Notes under the pieces: generated by a model
Told to the model about the DNA's origin: nothing
What the model saw: only the letters and a program-made list of their open reading frames with translations
Databases searched by the model: none
Program-made: the position numbers and the translations under genes
Origin: Defluviicoccus sp.
GTDB lineage: Bacteria; Pseudomonadota; Alphaproteobacteria; MPNO01
Direction of reading: 5' to 3'
Assembly (NCBI GenBank): GCA_028820945.1
Contig: JAPPHW010000413.1
Span: 1 to 8,351, forward strand
DNA length: 8,351 nt
Part shown: in pieces, positions 1 to 4,156 of the stretch
Layout: every line of letters begins with the position of its first letter
Numbering within the stretch: position 1 is the first letter of the stretch

Positions 1-373
1 GGTTGCGCTGCATCATGATCGGCATCGCCGGCGCGATCAGGTTGGTGCCGTAGCCGGAGACCACGAGGTCGACCTTGTCGACGTCGAGCAGCTTGGTGTA
101 GATGCCGGGCACGGTGGCCGGGTTGGTCTGGTCGTCGTAATAGATCAGCTTGACCTGGCGGCCGAGCAGCCCGCCGGCGGCGTTGGTGTCCTTCTCCCAG
201 ATCTGCATCGCGATCAGGGCCGACTTGCCGGCGCCGGCGAGCCCGCCGGTGAGCGCCATCGAAAACCCGATCTTGATCGGCTCGGCGGCTTTGGCCGGCG
301 CGGCGGCGATCAACGCGGCCGCTCCGAGAGCGGCGGCGCCGGCCAGCAGCCCGCGCTTGTTCATTGAGATCAT
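1..373 (-). CDS. ABC transporter substrate-binding protein, branched-chain amino acid/amide type (5' part, cut by window edge)
   Basis: This is the N-terminal 124 residues of a periplasmic binding protein that would deliver a solute to an ABC importer. A Sec-type signal peptide is visible: MNKR followed by an alanine/leucine-rich stretch ending in APAKA at residues 25-29, with cleavage likely before AEPIKIGF. It has a single Lys-Arg, so it is not a Tat signal. The mature start (IKIGFSMALTGG), then the helix with ALIAMQIW and the GLLGRQVKLIYYDDQTNP block, are typical of the LivK/AmiC/UrtA fold (Peripla_BP_6). I chose the ATG at 373 because GGGAGG lies six bases upstream; the in-frame ATG at 364 is too far from it. 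The ligand cannot be told from this fragment: branched-chain amino acids, amides, urea and aromatic compounds are all possible. The rest of the gene and any permease genes lie outside the window. Confidence 0.9.
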   Translation of the reverse strand, partial: MISMNKRGLLAGAAALGAAALIAAAPAKAAEPIKIGFSMALTGGLAGAGKSALIAMQIWEKDTNAAGGLLGRQVKLIYYDDQTNPATVPGIYTKLLDVDKVDLVVSGYGTNLIAPAMPIMMQRN

Positions 374-407
374 CCTGTGCCTCCCGTTTGGACCCTCGGT
401 CGCGGCG

Positions 408-437
408 ATCTTAAGCGACAAATGGCGGGGCCGACAA
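408..437 (-). promoter_or_regulatory. Candidate sigma-70 promoter for the substrate-binding protein gene
   Basis: Read on the minus strand, TTGTCG (432-437) and TAAGAT (408-413) are separated by 18 bases. Each matches four of six consensus bases. The -10 lies about 35 bases upstream of the ATG at 373, leaving room for a short leader with the GGGAGG ribosome binding site. This is inferred from pattern only. Confidence 0.4.
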
Positions 438-498
438 GCGAGGGGAATTTCGGGTCGCGGGTCGCTTCGAAAGCCGGCCCGTCGCCGCGGGTCGATGG

Positions 499-536
499 AA
501 AATTCCCTCGGGGCTTCGCACGCCGTTTCGCCCAAG
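499..536 (-). terminator. Weak candidate terminator behind tRNA-Arg
   Basis: On the minus strand, CTTGGGC (530-536) can pair with GCCCCGAG (507-514), with one bulged C and one G-T pair, around a 15-base loop. A run of four T (499-502) follows after a few bases. The stem is imperfect and the T run short, so this is only a candidate 3' end signal for the tRNA transcript. Confidence 0.3.
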
Positions 537-544
537 AGCGGGGA

Positions 545-620
545 TGGCGCGCCCGGCACGATTCGAACGTGCGACCTCTGGCTTCGGAGGCCAGCGCTCT
601 ATCCACTGAGCTACGGGCGC
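545..620 (-). tRNA. tRNA-Arg (anticodon CCG)
   Basis: The minus strand folds into a complete 76-base cloverleaf. The acceptor stem GCGCCCG (614-620) pairs with CGGGCGC (549-555). The D stem is GCTC/GAGC, the anticodon stem CTGGC/GCCAG holds the loop CTCCGAA, the variable loop is AGGTC, and the T stem GCACG/CGTGC encloses TTCGAAT. The discriminator is G and the CCA end is encoded (545-547). Loop positions 34-36 read CCG, which decodes the arginine codon CGG. The gene stands alone; no integrase or duplicated 3' end is seen beside it. Confidence 0.98.
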
Positions 621-647
621 CGCGCGGGTGGTCCGCAGGGAATGCCG

Positions 648-676
648 ACCATAGCGGGAAGCGGGCGGCGAAGCAA
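648..676 (-). promoter_or_regulatory. Candidate promoter of tRNA-Arg
   Basis: On the minus strand, TTGCTT (671-676) and TATGGT (648-653) are separated by 17 bases. Transcription would begin about 20 bases before the mature tRNA 5' end, a usual leader length. The bases just after the -10 (CGGC) are GC-rich, like the discriminators of stable-RNA promoters under stringent control. It lies between the tRNA and the divergent potF-like gene. This is inference from sequence pattern. Confidence 0.5.
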
Positions 677-685
677 TTTGGGCGG

Positions 686-700
686 CGAACCGGAGGTTCG
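686..700. repeat. Short inverted repeat in the tRNA/potF divergent region
   Basis: CGAACC (686-691) and GGTTCG (695-700) form a perfect 6-bp dyad around GGA. It sits upstream of the tRNA promoter and about 65 bases before the potF-like start codon, so it could be an operator for either gene. It is short and could be chance in GC-rich DNA. Confidence 0.25.
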
Positions 701-765
701 GTTTGCCGTGGCGCGTCTTGCATGAGACAGGTATCGATATCCGGAACGACTTGGAGAGCGAGCGG

Positions 766-1863
766 ATGATCGCAAGCGTCGGGAAAGTCCCTCTCGTCCT
801 CCTCGCGTTCGCCTCGGTCGCCGGGGCCGCCGTGGCGGAGGCACCGACGGTCAGGGTCTACAACTGGTCCGACTATATCGATCCGGGAATCCTGACGGAC
901 TTCGAGGCGGAGACCGGGATCCGGGTGATTTACGATACCTTCGATTCCAACCGCACCCTGGAAAACAGGCTGCTGGCCGGGAACGGCGGTTACGACGTGG
1001 TGGTGCCGAGCGGGGCTTTCCTCGCCCGCCAGATCCGGGCGGGCCTGTTCCGCCCCCTGGACCGGGCGCTGCTCTCCAATCTCGGGAACATGGACCCCGC
1101 GATCGTGGCGCGGGCCCGGCGCTGGGATCCGGGGAACCGTCATGCCGTGCCCTATATGTGGGGCACCACGGGAATAGGCTTCAACACGGCCTCGATCGCG
1201 GCCCGGGATCCGGGCGCGCCCGTGCGCTCCTGGCGCATGCTGTTCGACCCCGGGACCGTCTCGAAATTCGCCGATTGCGGCGTCTGGCTGCTGGACGAAC
1301 CGGACGAGGTGATCCCGGCCGTGCTCAACTATCTCGGCGAGGATCCGAACAGCCTCGACACCGCCGTCGTGGCGAGAGCCGAACCGGTGTTGAGAGCGAT
1401 CCGTCCCCATATCCGCCGCTTCCACAATTCGGCCCAGATCGAGGCGTTGGCGAGAGGCGAGATCTGCCTCGCGATGGGCTGGTCGGGCGATATTCTGCAG
1501 GCACGCGACCGGGCCGTTGCCGCCGGGGAGGGCGTGAACGTCGCGTACGCGATTCCCGAGGAAGGCGCGCTCATGTGGTTCGACATGATGGCCATCCCGG
1601 CGGACGCGCCCAATCCCGGCAACGCGCACCGGTTCATCGACTACCTTATGAGGCCGGAGGTGATCGCCCGCGCGTCCAACCGTGTCTTCTACGCCAACGC
1701 CAACGCGGCTTCGGCGAAACATCTCGATCCCGCGCTGGCGGGCGATCCTGCCGTCTACCCGCCTCAGAGGGTGCGGGAGAAGCTCTACGCGACCGGCCCC
1801 TGGCCGGAAGAGACGCGGCGCTTCGCGGACGCCTTGTGGAAACGCGTGAAGCACGGACCGTAG
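766..1863 (+). CDS. potF: Polyamine ABC transporter periplasmic substrate-binding protein, PotF/PotD family
   Basis: A 365-residue periplasmic protein that binds putrescine or spermidine for an ABC importer; E. coli PotF is nearly the same length. A signal peptide covers residues 1-24 (cleavage after AVA). Family blocks in order are NWSDY (33-37), YDTFDSN, the VVVPSGAF strand with Ser82, PYMWGTTGIGFN, LLDEPDEV with Glu181, MGWSGD with Trp239 and Asp242, MWFD with Asp273, and FYANANAAS. These match the polyamine-contacting residues of PotF, except that PotF Phe276 is replaced by Trp271, as in PotD. I chose the ATG at 766 because GGAGAG lies seven bases upstream and it gives a clean signal peptide. 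No potG, potH or potI gene is adjacent, so it must use a transporter encoded elsewhere or have another role. The next gene follows on the same strand after 65 bases. Family assignment is firm; ligand choice is open. Confidence 0.93.
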   Translation: MIASVGKVPLVLLAFASVAGAAVAEAPTVRVYNWSDYIDPGILTDFEAETGIRVIYDTFDSNRTLENRLLAGNGGYDVVVPSGAFLARQIRAGLFRPLDRALLSNLGNMDPAIVARARRWDPGNRHAVPYMWGTTGIGFNTASIAARDPGAPVRSWRMLFDPGTVSKFADCGVWLLDEPDEVIPAVLNYLGEDPNSLDTAVVARAEPVLRAIRPHIRRFHNSAQIEALARGEICLAMGWSGDILQARDRAVAAGEGVNVAYAIPEEGALMWFDMMAIPADAPNPGNAHRFIDYLMRPEVIARASNRVFYANANAASAKHLDPALAGDPAVYPPQRVREKLYATGPWPEETRRFADALWKRVKHGP

Positions 1864-1865
1864 GA

Positions 1866-1902
1866 GGTCCGGGGGGCGGGGCATCGGGCGCCCCGCCGGA
1901 CC
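1866..1902 (+). promoter_or_regulatory. Strong GC hairpin between the potF-like and MetE-like genes
   Basis: GGCGGGGC (1875-1882) pairs perfectly with GCCCCGCC (1890-1897) around a 7-base loop. GGTCC (1866-1870) pairs with GGACC (1898-1902), continuing the stem after a four-G bulge, for 13 pairs in total. No T run follows, so it does not look like an intrinsic terminator. A 3' mRNA-stabilising or processing structure that uncouples expression of the binding protein from the downstream gene is the likeliest role. It ends 11 bases before the downstream ribosome binding site. Confidence 0.5.
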
Positions 1903-1928
1903 GGCCGCAACCGAAGGAGGAGAGAACG

Positions 1929-3116
1929 ATGGCGACACAGGAAGGGCGAATCCCGGTAAGCCATATCGGGAGCCTGGTGAGACCGCCGGCGCTGATCGGG
2001 TTCCTGGAGAAGGAGCAGCGGGGCGAGGCGTACGACCCTGACGCCTTCGATGCCTGTCTCACCGAGTCCGTCGCCGAGGCCGTGCGGCTCCAGGCCGAGG
2101 CGGGGATCGACATCGTGAGCGACGGCGAGTACGGCAAATCGATCAACTGGGCGTTCTACGTCCAGAACCGCCTAAACGGCGTCGAACGGCAGCCGATGAC
2201 GCCGGAGGAGGCCGCGGACCCGATGAGCCATTCCATCGGCGGGCGCGACCGCGAGGCGTTCCCCGAGTTCTATGGCGAATACGACGGCAGGGTGCTCGCG
2301 AACGCGCTCGCGCCGATGCGGCCGGTGGTGACCGGGCCGATCTCCTATGGCGGCCAGGCCGAATTGCAGCGCGATATCGCGAACCTGAAATCCGCCCTGG
2401 CGGCGGCCGGCGGCGTCGAGGGATTTCTGCCCGTAGTGGCGCCGGCGAGCGCTCTCCCCAACGCGAGGGACGAGCATTACGGCGACGAGGAAAGCCTCCT
2501 GTTCGCGCTCGCCGACGCGCTCCACGAGGAATACGCGGCCATCGTCGATGCCGGGCTTCACCTGCAGATCGACGACGCCTTCCTGCCCTTCATGTACGAA
2601 AGGCTGGTCCCGCCGATGACGCTCGCGGAGTACCGCGGCTGGGCGGAACTCCGCATCGCCGCACTCAACCGCGCGCTGGAAGGGCTGCCGCTGGAGCGCA
2701 CGCGCTATCACATCTGCTGGGGCAGCTGGAACGGCCCCCACATGTTCGACGTGCCGATGAAGGACATCGTCGACATCGTGCTCAAGGTGAATGCCGGCGC
2801 CTATGCCTTCGAGGCCGCCAACCCGCGCCACGAGCACGAGTGGCAGGTCTGGAAGACGGCGAAGCCCGCCGAGGGCAGGCGATTGATGCCCGGCCTGATC
2901 GCCCATTCGACGAATGTGGTCGAGCATCCGGAGCTGGTCGCCGAGCGGTTGTTGCGCTACGCCGATCTGGTGGGCGGGGAAAACGTGATGGCCGGGACCG
3001 ATTGCGGCTTCTGCCAGAGCCCGCTCGCCGGGCGGGTCCACCGCAGCATCATGTGGGCCAAGCTCAAGGCGCTGTCCGAAGGCGCGGCCATCGCGTCGGC
3101 CCGACTCCGGGGTTGA
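1929..3116 (+). CDS. Cobalamin-independent methionine synthase II family protein (MetE C-terminal domain type)
   Basis: A 395-residue cytoplasmic protein made of only the catalytic barrel of the MetE family (Meth_synt_2); the N-terminal half of full-length MetE is absent. HIGS near residue 12 matches the MetE TIGS loop that holds homocysteine, DGE (65-67) and QIDD (213-216) lie at the positions of its acidic contacts, and the four zinc ligands are present: His261 and Cys263 in YHICWGS, Glu295 in YAFEAANPRHEHE, and Cys359 in GTDCGF. The protein should therefore activate a thiol and accept an alkyl group. Whether the thiol is homocysteine, and what the methyl donor is, cannot be read here: many members of this clade are labelled methionine synthase without proof. 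AAGGAGG (1914-1920), eight bases before the ATG, is the best ribosome binding site in the window. It probably shares a transcript with the upstream polyamine-binding protein gene. Confidence 0.9.
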   Translation: MATQEGRIPVSHIGSLVRPPALIGFLEKEQRGEAYDPDAFDACLTESVAEAVRLQAEAGIDIVSDGEYGKSINWAFYVQNRLNGVERQPMTPEEAADPMSHSIGGRDREAFPEFYGEYDGRVLANALAPMRPVVTGPISYGGQAELQRDIANLKSALAAAGGVEGFLPVVAPASALPNARDEHYGDEESLLFALADALHEEYAAIVDAGLHLQIDDAFLPFMYERLVPPMTLAEYRGWAELRIAALNRALEGLPLERTRYHICWGSWNGPHMFDVPMKDIVDIVLKVNAGAYAFEAANPRHEHEWQVWKTAKPAEGRRLMPGLIAHSTNVVEHPELVAERLLRYADLVGGENVMAGTDCGFCQSPLAGRVHRSIMWAKLKALSEGAAIASARLRG

Positions 3117-3134
3117 CGGGCTATCGCCGATGAG

Positions 3135-3158
3135 GCCGTCCGCCACATACGGCATTTT
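3135..3158 (+). terminator. Weak candidate terminator after the MetE-like gene
   Basis: GCCGT (3135-3139) pairs with ACGGC (3149-3153) around a 9-base loop, followed at once by ATTTT (3154-3158). A five-pair stem and four T make a weak intrinsic terminator, but the position 19 bases after the stop codon is right. Confidence 0.35.
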
Positions 3159-3165
3159 GCGACCT

Positions 3166-3200
3166 GACCGGGCGACGACTGGCTGCGATCGCGCCCGGTC
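3166..3200. repeat. 9-bp perfect inverted repeat upstream of the HigA-like gene
   Basis: GACCGGGCG (3166-3174) and CGCCCGGTC (3192-3200) are exact reverse complements, 17 bases apart. The right arm ends nine bases before the candidate -10, so the dyad covers the -35 region. HigA-type repressors bind dyads at their own promoters, so an autoregulatory operator is a reasonable guess. An RNA hairpin ending the upstream transcript is the alternative, though no T run follows. Confidence 0.4.
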
Positions 3201-3206
3201 GGAAAA

Positions 3207-3215
3207 TGCTATGGT
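3207..3215 (+). promoter_or_regulatory. Candidate extended -10 promoter of the HigA-like gene
   Basis: TGCTATGGT has the TGn extension in front of TATGGT, the same hexamer as the tRNA promoter in this window. The start codon is 21 bases downstream, leaving a short leader. No good -35 hexamer is seen at the normal distance, which suits an extended -10 type. This is pattern-based inference. Confidence 0.4.
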
Positions 3216-3236
3216 TCGCACAGGGGAACGACGAGC

Positions 3237-3530
3237 ATGATCGGCCCTATCCATCCGGGCGTAACTCTCCGTGAGGACTTCATGGAGCCTTACGCGCTCA
3301 GCGCCAACGGCCTAGCCAGGACGCTCGCGATTCCGCAGAACCGCGTCAGCGACATCGTGCGCGGTCGTCGGGGAATCACGGCGGACACCGCCCTGAGGCT
3401 AGAACGGGCCTTCGGCGTATCCGCGGCATTCTGGCTCAACCTCCAGTCCCATTACGAGCTGGAAGTGGCGAAGCGCGACAACGGGCCTGCCATCCGGCGG
3501 GCGGTGAAGAGGCTTCCTACCGCCGCCTGA
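3237..3530 (+). CDS. higA: HigA/VapI-type antitoxin-like XRE repressor, without a toxin partner
   Basis: A 97-residue DNA-binding protein of the HigA addiction-module family. It starts with the family signature IHPGVTLREDFMEPYALS, then has a helix-turn-helix: helix two around S22-L30 and recognition helix around Q34-R42 (IPQNRVSDIVRGRRGIT). It ends with the hallmark FWLNLQSHYELEVA (65-78). HigA proteins normally neutralise the HigB mRNA interferase and repress the higBA promoter. Here the usual place of higB, just upstream, has only 120 non-coding bases, and the next gene is unrelated, so this is an orphan antitoxin or a repurposed regulator. GGGGAA lies eight bases before the ATG. Codon use is looser than in addA, with several CTA, GTA, CCT and CGT codons, a mild hint of recent acquisition. 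Family call is firm; what it controls is unknown. Confidence 0.87.
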   Translation: MIGPIHPGVTLREDFMEPYALSANGLARTLAIPQNRVSDIVRGRRGITADTALRLERAFGVSAAFWLNLQSHYELEVAKRDNGPAIRRAVKRLPTAA

Positions 3531-3542
3531 ACCCCGTTATCA

Positions 3543-3564
3543 TCCGGCACTCTTCGCAGCCGGA
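3543..3564 (+). promoter_or_regulatory. Small hairpin before the zinc-finger gene
   Basis: TCCGGC (3543-3548) pairs with GCCGGA (3559-3564) around a 10-base loop, in the 45 bases between the higA-like stop and the next start codon. Its right arm runs into the weak GACGAG ribosome binding region, so it could mask initiation or mark the end of the higA-like message. No T run follows. Weak evidence. Confidence 0.25.
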
Positions 3565-3575
3565 CGAGTCCGCCT

Positions 3576-3749
3576 ATGTCACAGCCCATCGAACCGCCGG
3601 AGATCGTCGAGGTCGAGACCCGTGAGATCGCCTGCGACGGCGGCGGTCCGCTGGGCCACCCGAAGGTGTTCCTCAGCCTCGCCAACGACGGGCGGGTCGA
3701 GTGCCCTTATTGCGACCGGATGTTCGTGCTCAGGTCCGGAGACGGCTGA
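3576..3749 (+). CDS. CHCC zinc-finger protein, NDUFS6-like (short gene, 57 residues)
   Basis: This small protein carries the zf-CHCC domain. The sequence IACDGGGPLGHPKVFLSL followed by VECPYCDRMFVL places the four zinc ligands at Cys20, His28, Cys43 and Cys46 (C-x7-H-x14-C-x2-C). The core closely resembles the C-terminal zinc domain of the mitochondrial complex I subunit NDUFS6 (ACDGGGGALGHPKV... C-x-x-C). A homologue of NDUFS6 is known in alphaproteobacterial complex I (Paracoccus), so a role in assembly or stability of NADH:ubiquinone oxidoreductase is likely, but no nuo gene is near and this is inference. The start ATG at 3576 is preceded only by a weak GACGAG site. The gene may be co-transcribed with the higA-like gene 45 bases upstream, and it converges with trxA. 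Domain call is strong; function is moderate. Confidence 0.87.
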   Translation: MSQPIEPPEIVEVETREIACDGGGPLGHPKVFLSLANDGRVECPYCDRMFVLRSGDG

Positions 3750-3753
3750 CCCG

Positions 3754-3783
3754 CCGCGCGCCCCGTCTCAGAGGGCGGCGCGG
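3754..3783. terminator. Candidate bidirectional stem between convergent zinc-finger gene and trxA
   Basis: CCGCGC plus GCC (3754-3762) pairs with GGC plus GCGCGG (3774-3783), with one bulged G, around an 11-base loop that contains the trxA stop codon. Nine GC-rich pairs at the meeting point of two convergent genes fit a shared 3' end structure. There is no T run on either strand, so if it stops transcription it may need Rho or act only to protect 3' ends. Confidence 0.3.
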
Positions 3784-4088
3784 ATCCATTCGATGATCTT
3801 GGACTTGGGCAGGGCGCCGACCTTGGTCGCGGCGAGCTCTCCCTCCTTGAAGATCATCAGGGTCGGGATGCCGCGCACGCCGAATTTCGACGGCGTCATG
3901 GGGTTGTCGTCGATATTGATCTTGGCGACCGTGAGTTCGTCGCCCATCTCGTCCGAAATCTCCTCGAGATAGGGCCCTATCTGCTTGCACGGGCCGCACC
4001 ATTCGGCCCAGAAATCCACCACCACCGGCTCGTTGGCCTGGAGGACATCGGTGTCGAAAGAGTCGTCTGAAACCGCCTTTGTCGCCAT
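3768..4088 (-). CDS. trxA: Thioredoxin
   Basis: A 106-residue cytoplasmic thioredoxin of normal single-domain length, which reduces disulfides in client proteins and is recycled by thioredoxin reductase. The active site WCGPC is at residues 30-34 inside [16 protein letters not shown], the buried Asp25 matches Asp26 of E. coli Trx, and the cis-proline Pro75 is in [13 protein letters not shown]. The [10 protein letters not shown] strand-turn is also standard. The ATG at 4088 gives the expected N-terminus; only a G-rich stretch (4094-4099) serves as ribosome binding site. It lies 64 bases behind addA on the same strand, an order common in alphaproteobacteria, but a candidate promoter at the end of addA suggests it can be expressed alone. 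Confidence 0.98.
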   Translation of the reverse strand: MATKAVSDDSFDTDVLQANEPVVVDFWAEWCGPCKQIGPYLEEISDEMGDELTVAKINIDDNPMTPSKFGVRGIPTLMIFKEGELAATKVGALPKSKIIEWIRAAL

Positions 4089-4127
4089 CGAGTACCCCCC
4101 GCCCGCACGGAATTGCGCGGCCCTTCT

Positions 4128-4156
4128 TAAGTAGGCGGCGGCGCTCCGCCGGTCAA
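4128..4156 (-). promoter_or_regulatory. trxA: Candidate trxA promoter overlapping the addA stop codon
   Basis: On the minus strand, TTGACC (4151-4156), five of six consensus bases, overlaps the addA stop codon TGA. Exactly 17 bases later comes TACTTA (4128-4133), a poor -10. Initiation near 4120 would leave a leader of about 30 bases. The strong -35 and the spacing support it; the weak -10 is against it. Confidence 0.42.
4136..4151 (-). terminator. GC hairpin immediately after addA
   Basis: On the minus strand, CGGCGG pairs with CCGCCG around an AGCG tetraloop, starting two bases after the addA stop codon. The following CCTACTTAAG has no T run, so it is at best a partial or Rho-assisted end for the addBA transcript. 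The same bases form the spacer of the candidate trxA promoter. Confidence 0.3.

Noticed and set aside
545..620. tRNA-Arg as an integration site of a genomic island
   Set aside because: No integrase gene and no repeat of the tRNA 3' end is visible in the window.
732..739. TATCGATA palindrome before the potF-like gene as an operator
   Set aside because: Eight bases only, no second copy and no recognised -35/-10 around it; too likely by chance.
703..765. Upstream TTG start for the potF-like protein
   Set aside because: It would put a charged, non-hydrophobic stretch before the signal peptide. The ATG at 766 has GGAGAG at good distance.
1158..1928. Long N-terminal extension of the MetE-like protein
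   Set aside because: The extension lies out of frame inside the potF-like gene and is low-complexity Arg/Gly sequence; AAGGAGG marks the ATG at 1929.
370..1938. A 522-codon open frame on the minus strand through the tRNA and the potF-like gene
   Set aside because: It reads through a tRNA and antisense to a clear PotF-family gene, with no domain of its own; a composition artefact.
3117..3236. Remnant of a higB toxin upstream of the HigA-like gene
   Set aside because: I read the plus-strand frames and saw no RelE/HigB-like residues; the stretch is better explained by dyad and promoter elements.
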